DNA from: an uncultured Prochlorococcus sp. | GTDB lineage: Bacteria; Cyanobacteriota; Cyanobacteriia; PCC-6307; Cyanobiaceae | Reading direction: 5' to 3' | NCBI GenBank assembly: GCA_902587615.1 | Contig: CACILY010000003.1 | Span: 1 to 60,853, forward strand | DNA: 60,853 nucleotides | In this document: positions 38,941 to 48,509 of the stretch, one piece after another | Layout of the letters: each line of letters begins with the position of its first letter | How positions within the stretch are numbered: position 1 is the first letter of the stretch | The notes under the pieces: model-generated | What the model was told of the DNA's origin: nothing | Databases searched by the model: none | Seen by the model: the letters and a program-made list of their open reading frames with translations, nothing else | Program-made: the position numbers and the translations under genes

Positions 38941-39681
38941 GTGGCCGATTCCAGTAGGGGCTTCACTAGGTACTCCAGCACAAAAGCCTCCCAATTTGCT
39001 GGCAATAAGCCTTCGACATCAACAGAGCTTGATCGTCAATCAACATTAATGGATGTAATTAAATCTCTTGATGGAGCAAATACTGAAGTAGTTGATAGAT
39101 CTAAAACCATTTTTTTTCCTGGAGACCCTGCCGAAAGAGTTTATTTAATAAGGAGAGGTGCTGTTCGACTTTCAAGAGTGTATGAGTCAGGAGAAGAGAT
39201 TACAGTAGCTTTATTAAGAGAAAATAGTCTTTTCGGGGTACTTTCACTGCTTACTGGGCATAGATCAGATCGGTTCTATCACGCCGTAGCCTTTACGAGA
39301 GTTGAAATGATGACTGCACCTGCTGCTTCTGTTAGAAAAGCAATTGAAGAAGATACAGGCGTGGGATTATTACTGCTTCAAGGTTTGTCAACTAGGATTT
39401 TGCAAACTGAGACGATGATTGAAACTCTGACTCATAGAGATATGTCATCGCGTTTAGTAAGTTTCCTGCTTGTCCTTTGCAGAGATTTTGGCGTACCAGA
39501 AGAGAAAGGAATCACGATTGATCTACGACTTTCTCATCAAGCTATTGCTGAAGCCATAGGGTCAACAAGAGTAACTATTACACGTTTATTAGGGGATTTG
39601 AAAAGTATAGGATTACTGCAAATTGAGCGTAAAAAAATAACCATATTTGATCCTATTGCCCTGGCAAAACGTTTCAACTGA
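38941..39681 (+). CDS. ntcA: Global nitrogen regulator NtcA
   Basis: CRP/FNR-type transcription factor of 246 residues that activates nitrogen-assimilation genes in response to 2-oxoglutarate. The effector domain contains [20 protein letters not shown] and [20 protein letters not shown]; a long dimerisation helix follows; the helix-turn-helix near 195-218 is [20 protein letters not shown], the NtcA recognition helix. GTG start at 38941 with an N-terminal 35-residue polar extension. Upstream, GTATCAAGGTTTAA (38860-38873) is one base from the NtcA consensus and could be an autoregulatory site, but the nearest -10-like sequence is too far for confidence. Confidence 0.97.
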   Translation: MADSSRGFTRYSSTKASQFAGNKPSTSTELDRQSTLMDVIKSLDGANTEVVDRSKTIFFPGDPAERVYLIRRGAVRLSRVYESGEEITVALLRENSLFGVLSLLTGHRSDRFYHAVAFTRVEMMTAPAASVRKAIEEDTGVGLLLLQGLSTRILQTETMIETLTHRDMSSRLVSFLLVLCRDFGVPEEKGITIDLRLSHQAIAEAIGSTRVTITRLLGDLKSIGLLQIERKKITIFDPIALAKRFN

Positions 39682-39743
39682 AGAATTTTGCTCCAAGATA
39701 GTATTGATTTTGTTTAAATCCATTACTTCAAAGGCTTTTTCCT

Positions 39744-40739
39744 GTGACAGGTTGGTTGCTAATTGTTTCTTTGCTGATTCTTGGGGGACTTTTGTCGACT
39801 GTTGGAGATCGGCTAGGCAGCAGAGTAGGTAAAGCTAGATTAAGTGTTTTTAAATTAAGACCTCGAAGTACTGCTGTCTTTATAACTGTATTAACTGGAA
39901 GTCTTATAAGTGCTATTTCTTTAGGACTTATGCTGCTTGTTAGCAGGCAGCTTCGAGTTGGTTTGTTTGAGTTGGATGATCTGCAGAAGAAATTACAACA
40001 GAGTAGATCTGAACTTATATCTCTTCAGGACGAAAAAATAGTTCTTGAGGAAAAAATAGGGATTGATGAAAAAGAACTTAAAAATTTAGAGAATAATTTA
40101 CTGGCTTTAAGAAGAGGAGATGTTGTTATTACAAGTGGTCAATCTTTAGCAACTTCAACCTTTACTTTGGAAAATGAAGCTCAGATGAGGCAAGAAATTG
40201 AGACTATTTTGCAAAGAGCAAATTTATATGCTTTTCTTAGGATCAGACCTGGAGAACCTCCAAATAGAAGAATACTTCTTGTTAGAAAAGATCATATAGA
40301 AAGATTAGAGGGGGTAATTAATAAGGGAGGGAGTTGGGTCGTTAATATTCGTTCTGCAGGAAATGTTTTACGAGGAGAGAATTATGTATATGCATTCCCA
40401 GATGTAATTTCAAATAGAAATATAGTTAAAAAAGGTGAGGTCATAGCAAGTATAGATCTGAAAGAAGATGATCTTACTAATTCTTCAATTAGTAAAAAGA
40501 TAAAAATCCTTTTATCTTCAACTCTTGCAGAGGTTAAAAGAAGAGGCTCTTTGATATCAGAATTACAAATTAATGCAAATGATATTAATAAAATTGCAAA
40601 GGGATTAGATAATAATGATAATTTGATAATTAAATTAGAAGCAATATCAAGTGAAACTAGTTATACTGCTGACAAGGTTTATGTTGTATTAAAGATTAAG
40701 GAGATACCCTACATTGATTACTATGAAGATGAGTTATGA
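39744..40739 (+). CDS. DUF3084 family membrane protein
   Basis: A 331-residue protein of the cyanobacterial DUF3084 family, function unknown. Two N-terminal membrane helices (about 3-21 and 45-67) flank a loop with GDRLGSRVGKARLSVFKLRPR; a coiled coil follows (about 75-122, DDLQKKLQQSRSELISLQDE), then a soluble domain with LRIRPGEPPNRRILLVRKDH and VVNIRSAGNVLRGENYVYAF. The architecture suggests a membrane-anchored scaffold or regulator facing one compartment. GTG start at 39744. Its stop overlaps the start of the next gene by four bases, suggesting translational coupling. Confidence 0.8.
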   Translation: MTGWLLIVSLLILGGLLSTVGDRLGSRVGKARLSVFKLRPRSTAVFITVLTGSLISAISLGLMLLVSRQLRVGLFELDDLQKKLQQSRSELISLQDEKIVLEEKIGIDEKELKNLENNLLALRRGDVVITSGQSLATSTFTLENEAQMRQEIETILQRANLYAFLRIRPGEPPNRRILLVRKDHIERLEGVINKGGSWVVNIRSAGNVLRGENYVYAFPDVISNRNIVKKGEVIASIDLKEDDLTNSSISKKIKILLSSTLAEVKRRGSLISELQINANDINKIAKGLDNNDNLIIKLEAISSETSYTADKVYVVLKIKEIPYIDYYEDEL

Positions 40740-41167
40740 TTAATTTAATTTCAGTTGATCCTGGAAAGGAGAAATGTGGAATTGTATTAGTAGACAAAGA
40801 GTCTGGAGTTGTTTTGGAGGGACGAGTTGTTCATGCAAGTGCTCTTATAAGTACAATAATCGAATTTAAAAATAACTTTTCTATAGAGTTTGTATTGCTT
40901 GGGAATGGGACAACTAGTGATTTTTGGGAATCGGAGATTAAAAACAAGTGTTTAATTGAAACAAAATTATTTGAAGAAAAGAATACAACTTTACGTGCTA
41001 GGTATAGATACTGGGAATTATGGCCTAAAAATAAGCTTTTAAACTTAATACCTAGCGGATTAATTATACCTAATGAGAATTTAGATGCCGTTTCTGCTTT
41101 AATACTTATAGAGGATTTTTTAGATATGAAATTTACTTGGCCTAACAATAAAAATTTTAAAATTTAG
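40736..41167 (+). CDS. RuvC/YqgF-like RNase H-fold protein
   Basis: A 143-residue protein with the RNase H-like fold of Holliday-junction resolvases. Opening ISVDPGKEKCGIVLVD carries the catalytic-type Asp8; EEKNTTLRARYRY around residues 80-92 corresponds to the DERxTT-type motif of YqgF; NENLDAVSALILIEDF near 114-127 supplies the C-terminal Asp (Asp117). So the acidic triad is intact. It is shorter than RuvC and differs from YqgF in detail, so the substrate (DNA junction, pre-16S rRNA or other) is open. It overlaps the DUF3084 gene by four bases and, at its 3' end, the convergent DUF3146-like gene by 11 bases. Confidence 0.78.
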   Translation: MINLISVDPGKEKCGIVLVDKESGVVLEGRVVHASALISTIIEFKNNFSIEFVLLGNGTTSDFWESEIKNKCLIETKLFEEKNTTLRARYRYWELWPKNKLLNLIPSGLIIPNENLDAVSALILIEDFLDMKFTWPNNKNFKI

Positions 41168-41411
41168 CTCTAATTGTGAAATTATAATCTCCTCCAGTTT
41201 CAAGTTTATAATCAGCTTTTATTAGAAAGCGCTCTAATGAATCTTTGATTAGTGCCCTGCCAAGAGGTGGTTCAATTAATAACTCCCCTCTGTCAAATAT
41301 CCAAGTGAAGTTCCATTTAAAGTTACTAGCAGAGATAGTACCCTTTATAGACTTCTTGGAGAAACTTTGTTCACATATGCTTAGATATGCAATGGTTTTG
41401 GGCTTATTCAT
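41157..41411 (-). CDS. Small conserved protein, probably DUF3146
   Basis: An 84-residue soluble protein, strand-rich (GTISASNFKWNFTWIFDRGE, LLIEPPLGRALIKDSLERFL) with no membrane segment. I think it belongs to the cyanobacterial DUF3146 family, with moderate certainty; function is unknown. It lies eight bases downstream of pth on the same strand and is probably cotranscribed. Its last codons overlap the convergent RNase H-like gene by 11 bases. Confidence 0.68.
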   Translation of the reverse strand: MNKPKTIAYLSICEQSFSKKSIKGTISASNFKWNFTWIFDRGELLIEPPLGRALIKDSLERFLIKADYKLETGGDYNFTIRAKF

Positions 41412-41419
41412 TATCAGAT

Positions 41420-42037
41420 TTATTTTTCTAGGGATTCATGCCTATATCCATTAATGTAATTACTAGCCCGTTCTATTCCCACTTTTTCTAGTAAGTTAAG
41501 ACTTACAATAATTTCATTAAGAACTTCACTTATTAGGGATTCTTCATTTTTGTGGAATGATCCAAGTACATGAGTATGGGTCCTTTTTTTTCTTAGTTCT
41601 GGAATATTAGATGGAGAACCAATGCCAACTCTTAATCTCCAGAATTCTTGACTCCCAATATGTTTAATAATACTTTTAAGTCCATTATGTCCACCTGAGC
41701 TGCCTTTCTGACGGAGGCGCAATTTTCCTAGCGGAAGATCTATATCATCAACAATAACTAGAATTTGGTCTTGATTTATTCCAAACCAATCCATTGTTTT
41801 TCTTACCGATAAACCACTCTCGTTCATATAGGTAGTTGGCTTAAGAAGTTTTTGGGATTTATTTCCTGGATTATGTTCAGCGATCTCTCCAAAAAGTTTT
41901 TTGGAGAGACGAAATTTAATTAATTGGTGGTCGGCTATTTTGTCTAAAGCCATAAAGCCTATGTTATGCCGGGTGTGTTCGTACTTAGCACCAGGGTTAC
42001 CTAGACCTACCATGAGCCGTAAGTCGAAGTAGTTCAT
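41420..42037 (-). CDS. pth: Peptidyl-tRNA hydrolase
   Basis: Releases tRNA from peptidyl-tRNA dropped by ribosomes. The 205-residue protein begins RLMVGLGNPGAKYEHTRHNI with the catalytic His and Asn region, followed by KPTTYMNESGLSVRKTMDWF, ILVIVDDIDLPLGKLRLRQK with the catalytic aspartate region, and GSSGGHNGLKSIIKHIG. ATG at 42037 gives the standard length. The next 285 bases to psbH hold no gene I can support. Confidence 0.95.
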   Translation of the reverse strand: MNYFDLRLMVGLGNPGAKYEHTRHNIGFMALDKIADHQLIKFRLSKKLFGEIAEHNPGNKSQKLLKPTTYMNESGLSVRKTMDWFGINQDQILVIVDDIDLPLGKLRLRQKGSSGGHNGLKSIIKHIGSQEFWRLRVGIGSPSNIPELRKKRTHTHVLGSFHKNEESLISEVLNEIIVSLNLLEKVGIERASNYINGYRHESLEK

Positions 42038-42322
42038 TTAATCCATAAAACGATTATTTATTTTGAATTTGCCGAATCATATAAATTTGGTAAATTTTTC
42101 CGAGCTTCGTTGATCCATAGTTTTTAGATACATTCCTTACCCCTTATAGCTCCTTGAAGGACCTTAGAAGGCTCCCTGGCTTAGGTAAAGAAGCTCACCC
42201 ATTCATTAATCATGAATATCCAATTGACTGAACTGACGACAAAAACTACCTAGGACAAATTAATGCCGAAGATATTCATCGCACACAAATCAACCAGAAA
42301 TTTTTATTAGCTATCTAAATAT

Positions 42323-42526
42323 TTAGCCAACACCGTTCCAGTTAACACTAAAACCTTGTAAAAGGAGAGATTGGTTGTAGATCTGGAGCATTATTACTAA
42401 GAAAACAAGCAGGAGTGATCCAATTAATGCCATCACAGGTACTGCTCCCCAACCAGGAACAACTTTTCCTTGTCCTGAGTTGCCAATGGATTTGAGTAGA
42501 CTTCCTAGAGCTGTTTTTTGTCCCAT
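42323..42526 (-). CDS. psbH: Photosystem II protein PsbH
   Basis: A 67-residue one-helix PSII subunit involved in assembly and QB-site stability. From [13 protein letters not shown] the sequence carries [20 protein letters not shown], the signature before and through the single transmembrane helix, and ends [19 protein letters not shown], as in cyanobacterial PsbH. A longer frame to an ATG at 42619 adds 31 residues that do not fit any PsbH, so I use 42526. Plant psbH has an N-terminal phosphorylation extension that is missing here. Divergent from psbI, about 300 bases apart. Confidence 0.95.
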   Translation of the reverse strand: MGQKTALGSLLKSIGNSGQGKVVPGWGAVPVMALIGSLLLVFLVIMLQIYNQSLLLQGFSVNWNGVG

Positions 42527-42821
42527 GTCGAAACTTGGACCTCTATTAATGTTTGAATTTTGACATTGTATGAGACCTTCTCCACAAGGTGCTTCTAAAT
42601 TTAGGAATTTTTCATGCAATATTATTTTTATTTCTTATTTTTTGAGTTAAGGCAATCTCTAAGAGGCTTGTGAAGGTAGGACATTTGCCGAAATTTCTTG
42701 GTTTAAGACTCAGAAACATTTCAATCCATACCAATTAGTGCTTCTGTAACACCTTTTTTACTCTTTTATCAATAAAGGGTCACATAGGATATGTTTGCTT
42801 TTATAGAAGTTGTAAGTATTC

Positions 42822-42950
42822 ATGCTCGCCCTCAAGATTTCCGTATATACGGTAGTTTTCTTTTTTGTTGGAATCTTTCTTTTTGGTTTCTTGGCAAGTG
42901 ACCCATCAAGATCACCTGCAAGAAAGGATCTAGAAAGTCCACAAGACTAA
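42822..42950 (+). CDS. psbI: Photosystem II protein PsbI
   Basis: A 42-residue protein: ATG at 42822, stop at 42948-42950. Translation begins [20 protein letters not shown] and continues [20 protein letters not shown], the conserved PsbI pattern of one membrane helix followed by a stromal DPSRxPxRKD tail. PsbI is a one-helix subunit next to D1 and CP43, needed for PSII stability. The gene is easily missed because of its size. A large hairpin (42977-43017) follows 26 bases after the stop. Confidence 0.95.
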   Translation: MLALKISVYTVVFFFVGIFLFGFLASDPSRSPARKDLESPQD

Positions 42951-42976
42951 GCTTCCTGCCTCTATTCCCTTCATGA

Positions 42977-43017
42977 CACGAGAAATACTGGACTGGTTCA
43001 GTCCTTTATTTCTCGTG
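42977..43017 (+). repeat. Long nested inverted repeat downstream of psbI
   Basis: Outer arms CACGAGAAATA and TATTTCTCGTG, inner arms GGACTG and CAGTCC, loop GTT; the two stems are separated by a two-base internal loop (CT/TT). This makes a 41-base hairpin of 17 pairs. It lies between psbI and the LptD-like gene. There is no T-run after it on the plus strand, so it may be an mRNA-stabilising or processing structure and not a normal terminator. Confidence 0.75.
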
Positions 43018-43057
43018 AACATGTAAATATCTATGTTGTCGGCAAGACAGGGAAATT

Positions 43058-45127
43058 TTGGCGGCTAGACAACTTTGGAAGTACTTAATAATTTTTCTTG
43101 CCTCTGGAGGAATTCTTGTTTCGCCAATTGAGGCCTATAGCACTTATGTCCCATTTAACATATTAAATGGGAAAAGGTTGAGATTTAGACATAATAATAG
43201 GCTCTACAATAAGAACTCAGACGTTATAAAAAGCTCATATATTTCATCTAAAAACTATATTAACAATCAATCTATTGGTAATTCGCAAGAAGAATCTATT
43301 TTGCAGATAAAGATAACTGCTGATCGACAATATGACCTTAGTGAAGAACTATTTGTTGCGGAAGGGAATGTAGTAGTAAGTTTAAATAGAGCAGTTTTAA
43401 AGGCAGAGCGTATTGAATTTAATAGAATTAAAAATAGTATTCAAGCTATAGGCGATGTAGTTTTTCAAAGTGGATCACAATATTTTAGGGCGGATTTATT
43501 AAGATATAATCTCATTGCAAAAGATGGTGAAATCCAAAACATATATGGAGTTATCGATATATCAAATATGGCTGATGATTTGAATCTAATTTCTCTTGAT
43601 AAAGAGCCAATTAACCCAGAAAGACTTCTAAAAGAATTGCCTATAAATAACATTCAATTAAAAGATGGTTTTCAATTGCAGGGTGGAAGTATGGCGTCAT
43701 CTGTGAATTCAATTACTAAGGTTAATTTAACTAATGGTTCTATAAAACGTTGGAGGTTTCATGCTCCTTATATCAAAATTAGATCTGACAGATGGGAAGC
43801 TGATAGAGTTACATTTACTAATGACCCTTTTAATCCTAGTCAGTTAAGAATTGAGGCTATTAATGTTCTTGCAATAGAAAATGAAGATAACTCTATTGTG
43901 ATTTCATCTAAGGAGAGTAAGTTAATTCTAGAAGAAAGAATTTCTATACCTTTAGGAGAAAGGAAATTTGGTGAAAATGAAGTTGTTAGATGGGAATTTG
44001 GAGTTGATTTTAAAGATCGTGATGGTTTATTTATTGGGCGTAGATTTAATCCGATTGAAGTAGTAGATGATCTTGAAATTAGTCTTCAACCTCAATTTCA
44101 AATTCAGAGAGCTATTTCTGGTAAAACAAATAGCTATATAAAAAATGGATCTTCACCAGCAAGTGACAAAGTAAATAGTACAGTAATGACCTCTGACTTG
44201 TTTGGTCTTAAAACAGGCTTGAAAGGAACTAAATATGGTTGGGATATAGATTTTACTGGTGATATAACTACATTTAATGGGAGAAGATTTGCAAATGGTT
44301 CTAGATATTGGGGTAATTTTAGCAGGGATTTGAACTTCTACTCCATTAATGACCTTAAGTTATCTTTTTTTGGGTCATATCGATATAAAGCATGGAATGG
44401 TTCATTGGGTGAAACAGATATTCACTCTGCCTACGGTGGCTTTATGCAAAAACAATTTAATTGGAGATCAGGGAGAATTGAAAATGAGTCTTCTTTTTCT
44501 ATGGGCATGGGGAATTATCAGGCTGAAGCTTTTACCGAGAAGCGCATTATCTCTTTGTGGAAATCAAGCATTTATGGTTCTTTAGATAGCAAGATACCTA
44601 TTTGGAAAAGAGCTAAACTAGAGTTGCCAGAGGAGATATTATATCGCTACTCTCCAGTATTGATTACATCAGAGATATCATTAAATACTAATTTAACTCT
44701 ATCAAATTTTCATTACGAGAATGGTGATCAACAAGCTTTATTGAAAATTTCCGCTGGTCCGGAAATGATTATTGGAGATTTTAATAGACCTTTTCTCGAT
44801 TATACGAGAATCTCTTTAAAACCAGGAATTAAGTTGAAAGATGGTGCAAGTCCATTTAAATTTGATAATGACATAGACTTGAAAACAATTGGTATTGAGT
44901 TTGATCAACAAATATATGGTCCACTCATTTTAAGTACCATGCTTGAATTTAATATAGATAAAGATTCAAATAATCATGGCAATTTGTTGAATTCTAAAAT
45001 AGCATTAATTACTCAGAGAAGGGCTTATGATTTAGGTATATTTTATCAGCCTCATGATAAGGCTGGTGGGGTAATGATTAATATTAATGGATTTAATTTT
45101 AATGGCACAGGTAATTCATTTTTATAA
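43058..45127 (+). CDS. LptD-like outer-membrane protein (OstA-N plus DUF3769)
   Basis: A 689-residue protein with a signal peptide (WKYLIIFLASGGILVSPIEA, cut near residue 26). Residues about 90-165 form the periplasmic LptA/OstA-like beta-jellyroll (ITADRQYDLSEELFVAEGNV, LKAERIEFNRIKNSIQAIGD). The C-terminal half is rich in alternating aromatic beta strands as in an outer-membrane barrel, with a penultimate Phe at the C terminus. This is the arrangement of the cyanobacterial LptD (DUF3769) that places lipopolysaccharide in the outer membrane. I find no cysteine in the whole protein, so the disulfides essential for E. coli LptD cannot form. Start is TTG at 43058. Confidence 0.8.
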   Translation: MAARQLWKYLIIFLASGGILVSPIEAYSTYVPFNILNGKRLRFRHNNRLYNKNSDVIKSSYISSKNYINNQSIGNSQEESILQIKITADRQYDLSEELFVAEGNVVVSLNRAVLKAERIEFNRIKNSIQAIGDVVFQSGSQYFRADLLRYNLIAKDGEIQNIYGVIDISNMADDLNLISLDKEPINPERLLKELPINNIQLKDGFQLQGGSMASSVNSITKVNLTNGSIKRWRFHAPYIKIRSDRWEADRVTFTNDPFNPSQLRIEAINVLAIENEDNSIVISSKESKLILEERISIPLGERKFGENEVVRWEFGVDFKDRDGLFIGRRFNPIEVVDDLEISLQPQFQIQRAISGKTNSYIKNGSSPASDKVNSTVMTSDLFGLKTGLKGTKYGWDIDFTGDITTFNGRRFANGSRYWGNFSRDLNFYSINDLKLSFFGSYRYKAWNGSLGETDIHSAYGGFMQKQFNWRSGRIENESSFSMGMGNYQAEAFTEKRIISLWKSSIYGSLDSKIPIWKRAKLELPEEILYRYSPVLITSEISLNTNLTLSNFHYENGDQQALLKISAGPEMIIGDFNRPFLDYTRISLKPGIKLKDGASPFKFDNDIDLKTIGIEFDQQIYGPLILSTMLEFNIDKDSNNHGNLLNSKIALITQRRAYDLGIFYQPHDKAGGVMININGFNFNGTGNSFL

Positions 45128-45143
45128 ATTCCAATAAGATCTC

Positions 45144-45755
45144 TTAATTAAATTTATTGAGATAAGGTAAATTCAAAATTGTTTTATTTAATTCTTCCTT
45201 ATTTCCCATTAGCTGCGAGGTTGCATCCCATTTTCCAGTTCTTAGCATATTTAAAGGTCCACTCTCAATTTTGAAGCTGATTCTATTATCTTTATGATTA
45301 AGTAATTGTTGTTTTAAATTAAACTCCCAAATGTTTTCTTGGTCTTGTTTTATTAATTCTTTTAAGTTATTTATCTCGTTTTTTGAAATAGTCGCACAAG
45401 GGATTCCAAGTGCTAGACAATTACCGTAAAAAATCTCAGCAAAACTATTGCCGATAATTGCACGAATACCCCATCTCATAAGTGCCTGTGGAGCATGCTC
45501 ACGGCTTGAACCACAACCAAAGTTTTCATCTACTATTAAGATTTTGGATCCCTTATTCACTTTTAAATCAAATGGGTGGGTTCCTTTTAGGCTTATTCGA
45601 TCATCTGCAAAAACTTTATCTCCTAATTGATTAAAACTGACACATTTTAGAAATCTTGCTGGAATGATTCGATCTGTATCAATATCATTACCCGATAAAA
45701 CAAGGCATTTCCCAGTGATTTTATCGATAACACCTTTAGGGAAAATTGATTTCAT
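45144..45755 (-). CDS. leuD: 3-isopropylmalate dehydratase small subunit
   Basis: Small subunit of isopropylmalate isomerase in leucine synthesis, 203 residues. Motifs include VLSGNDIDTDRIIPARFLK, ILIVDENFGCGSSREHAPQA and IRAIIGNSFAEIFYGNCLALG. It lies 41 bases downstream of leuC on the same strand. Convergent with the LptD-like gene, 16 bases apart. Confidence 0.97.
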   Translation of the reverse strand: MKSIFPKGVIDKITGKCLVLSGNDIDTDRIIPARFLKCVSFNQLGDKVFADDRISLKGTHPFDLKVNKGSKILIVDENFGCGSSREHAPQALMRWGIRAIIGNSFAEIFYGNCLALGIPCATISKNEINNLKELIKQDQENIWEFNLKQQLLNHKDNRISFKIESGPLNMLRTGKWDATSQLMGNKEELNKTILNLPYLNKFN

Positions 45756-45796
45756 AGAATCTCAATTAGATAGTTAGGTTAAAATCTATTTGTTTG

Positions 45797-47200
45797 TTAA
45801 AGCATATTTCTTACATCAGTTACTTGGCCTTTAATTGCCGCCGCCGCAACCATTGCTGGGCTCATTAGTAAAGTTCTTCCATTTGAAGAGCCTTGTCTGC
45901 CTTTAAAGTTCCTATTACTTGAACTCGCACTGATTTGATTACCTTCTAACTTATCAGGGTTCATCGCAAGACACATCGAACAACCTGGTTCTCTCCATTC
46001 AAATCCAGCGCTTATAAAAAGATCATTTAAACCTTCTTTTTTTGCTTCTTTTGCAACTTGCTCAGACCCAGGAACTACAAAAGCTTTTATACCTCTAGCC
46101 ACATGACGACCCTTGGCAATTTTGGCTGCTGCTTTAAGGTCACTTAGCCTCCCATTAGTACAACTGCCAATAAAACATACATTTATAGGGACGCCTTCAA
46201 TAGGCGAACCTGGTTTTAGATCCATATATGAATATGCCTCTTTAGCTATTGAAAGCTCACTCCCTTTCAATGCTTCTGTCTTGGGGATGCATTCATCTAT
46301 AGCAATCCCTTGGCCAGGAGTTATTCCCCAAGTAACTGTGGGAGCGATTTCGGAAGCATTAAATATCACTTCATCATCAAATTGAGCTTTTTTATCACTA
46401 GAGAGTCTTTTCCACCATTTCACAGCTCTATCCCAAGCTTCTCCAGTTGGAACATTTTTTTTGCCTGCTAAATATTCAAATGTTATTTCATCTGGATTGA
46501 TATATCCGCAACGTGCCCCACCTTCTATAGCCATATTGCATATAGTCATCCGTTCTTCCATACTTAAAATTTCTATTGCAGGGCCTGCAAATTCATACGC
46601 GTAACCAACCCCACCTTTGACCCCTAAATTTCTAATTACATGCAATATTAAATCCTTTGCATAAACTCCTTTACTGAGAGATCCTTCAAACCAAAGTCTT
46701 CGCACTTTTAATTTGTTCATAGAAATGCACTGACTAGCCAGTACATCTCGGACTTGGCTAGTGCCTATGCCGAATGCGATTGCGCCAAAAGCTCCATGAG
46801 TCGAAGTATGAGAATCACCGCATGCAACAGTCATCCCAGGTTGAGTTAGACCTAATTCAGGAGCCATGACATGAACTACGCCTTGGTTGCCACTCCCAAG
46901 TCCATATAGCTTGATTCCAAAATTTGTACAATTCTCTTCTAACTTGGCTAGCATCTCTTCTGCAAGAGGATCTGCAAAAGGACGTTTTTGGCTAGTAGTG
47001 GGAACTATGTGGTCAACAGTTGCAATAGTTCTCTCTGGAAAACGAACTTTTAAACCTTTTTCATTAATTGCAGCAAAGGCCTGGGGACTAGTTACTTCAT
47101 GTATGAGGTGAAGACCTATAAATAATTGAGTTGATCCACCGGGTAGATCAGCTACACGATGAAGATCCCAAACTTTGTCATAGAGAGTCCCTGAACTCAA
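45797..47200 (-). CDS. leuC: 3-isopropylmalate dehydratase large subunit
   Basis: Catalytic [4Fe-4S] subunit, 467 residues. Start TTG at 47200 gives [20 protein letters not shown]. The family motifs [22 protein letters not shown] and [15 protein letters not shown] are present, and the cluster cysteines lie in GSCTNGR and [10 protein letters not shown]. The cinA stop is 25 bases upstream on the same strand, so glyA-cinA-leuC-leuD may be one transcription unit. Confidence 0.97.
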   Translation of the reverse strand: MSSGTLYDKVWDLHRVADLPGGSTQLFIGLHLIHEVTSPQAFAAINEKGLKVRFPERTIATVDHIVPTTSQKRPFADPLAEEMLAKLEENCTNFGIKLYGLGSGNQGVVHVMAPELGLTQPGMTVACGDSHTSTHGAFGAIAFGIGTSQVRDVLASQCISMNKLKVRRLWFEGSLSKGVYAKDLILHVIRNLGVKGGVGYAYEFAGPAIEILSMEERMTICNMAIEGGARCGYINPDEITFEYLAGKKNVPTGEAWDRAVKWWKRLSSDKKAQFDDEVIFNASEIAPTVTWGITPGQGIAIDECIPKTEALKGSELSIAKEAYSYMDLKPGSPIEGVPINVCFIGSCTNGRLSDLKAAAKIAKGRHVARGIKAFVVPGSEQVAKEAKKEGLNDLFISAGFEWREPGCSMCLAMNPDKLEGNQISASSSNRNFKGRQGSSNGRTLLMSPAMVAAAAIKGQVTDVRNML

Positions 47201-47225
47201 TTTTTAATCCATTTAGCCTTATACA

Positions 47226-48509
47226 TTAGCTTTTATTGAGAAGAAGTAAGCGAAGTTCATCTAGAGCTCTTAAAATACTCAATCTTTGGATCTCAATTCT
47301 TGTTCTATTTGAATTGAATCTATTTTCATAGGATTTAATACCATCCGGTCCTGCTATACAAAAATCAACTAGGCCAATAGGTTTTTCAGAACTTTCTCCT
47401 GTTGGCCCTGCTATTCCACTTACTGAAATGCACCAAGTTGTTGATAATTTCTTTAATGCTCCTGTTGCCATGGCTTCAACTACGGGTATAGAAACAGCGC
47501 CAAATTCTTTCAAGAGTGTCGGTGGTACTTCAAGAAGTTTTTGCTTGATTGAGTTGTTGTAAGCAATTATTCCTCCAACAAAGACATCTGACGAACCTGG
47601 AATAGTTGTTAAAGTTGCTCCTATCCCTCCACCAGTACAAGACTCAGCGACGCATATAGTCTCTTTGCGATCTCTTAAAAGTTGTATTACTACGGATGCC
47701 AAACTTTCATTATTTGATCCAAAGAATTTAGCTCCTGTCCTTTTCAGGATTTCTTTCTCAACTGGTTTGATTAGATCTTGAGCTCTTTCTAAATTCTTTG
47801 ATTTCGCAGTAATTCTTAGTCTTACTTCTCCTATTGATGCATATGGAGCAATAGTAGGATTTGATTTTTCCAGTAAATCACTTAAGAGTTCTGCAAGGAT
47901 TGATTCTTTAATACCACTAAAATGCAAAACTTTACTTGCAAAATAACCTTGATGGATTTCATTTTTCTTGAACCATGGAATTGCAGTTGAAAGCCACATC
48001 TCTTTCATTTCAGAAGGAACCCCTGGAAATGTAAGTATCGTGAAGTCATCTATAGGACTCCAAATTATTCCTGGCGCAGTTCCTGAAAGATTTGGAATGA
48101 TTTCTGCATCAATTGGAAGTAAGGCTTGCTTACGATTGATTTCAGGAACTAAACAATTTCTACCAGTTAATTTTTGTTGAATGTCCATCCAAATTGCTGG
48201 ATTCTCATGAAGTCTGCAATTAAATGCAGCTGCAATTGCTTCTGTAGTTAAATCATCAGGAGTTGGCCCTAGACCACCTGTCGTAATAAGATATCTACAT
48301 CGTTTAGAAGCTTCGATAATTGCTTCTTTAACACGTGCACAATTATCTCCAACAACTGTTTGTCGGTAATGGGATAAACCTATTGAATAAAGCTCTTCTG
48401 AAAGCCATTTTGCATTGCTATTAAGAATATTTCCCAGTAAAATCTCTGTCCCAATGCAGAGGATTTCAACACTATTATTTTTATTAGATCTAGTTAATAT
48501 ATTACTCAA
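47226..48509 (-). CDS. cinA: CinA family protein (competence/damage-inducible type)
   Basis: A 427-residue two-domain CinA. The N-terminal MoCF-like domain has [37 protein letters not shown] and [12 protein letters not shown]. The C-terminal domain is NMN/ pyridine-nucleotide amidohydrolase-like: [20 protein letters not shown] and [11 protein letters not shown]. CinA domains act in NAD salvage (ADP-ribose pyrophosphatase and NMN deamidase) and the name comes from competence regulons; no competence genes are here. Start TTG at 48509 overlaps the glyA stop region by eight bases. Confidence 0.93.
   Translation of the reverse strand: MSNILTRSNKNNSVEILCIGTEILLGNILNSNAKWLSEELYSIGLSHYRQTVVGDNCARVKEAIIEASKRCRYLITTGGLGPTPDDLTTEAIAAAFNCRLHENPAIWMDIQQKLTGRNCLVPEINRKQALLPIDAEIIPNLSGTAPGIIWSPIDDFTILTFPGVPSEMKEMWLSTAIPWFKKNEIHQGYFASKVLHFSGIKESILAELLSDLLEKSNPTIAPYASIGEVRLRITAKSKNLERAQDLIKPVEKEILKRTGAKFFGSNNESLASVVIQLLRDRKETICVAESCTGGGIGATLTTIPGSSDVFVGGIIAYNNSIKQKLLEVPPTLLKEFGAVSIPVVEAMATGALKKLSTTWCISVSGIAGPTGESSEKPIGLVDFCIAGPDGIKSYENRFNSNRTRIEIQRLSILRALDELRLLLLNKS

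Noticed and set aside
42150-42175. Repeated CCTT-x-AAGG motifs between pth and psbH
   Set aside because: Two short, imperfect symmetric units only; below what I would call a repeat or array.
42527-42821. Search for psbN near psbH
   Set aside because: psbN often lies beside psbH in cyanobacteria. I translated the obvious short frames of the psbH-psbI gap and found none with the PsbN pattern, so I make no claim; it may be elsewhere in the genome.
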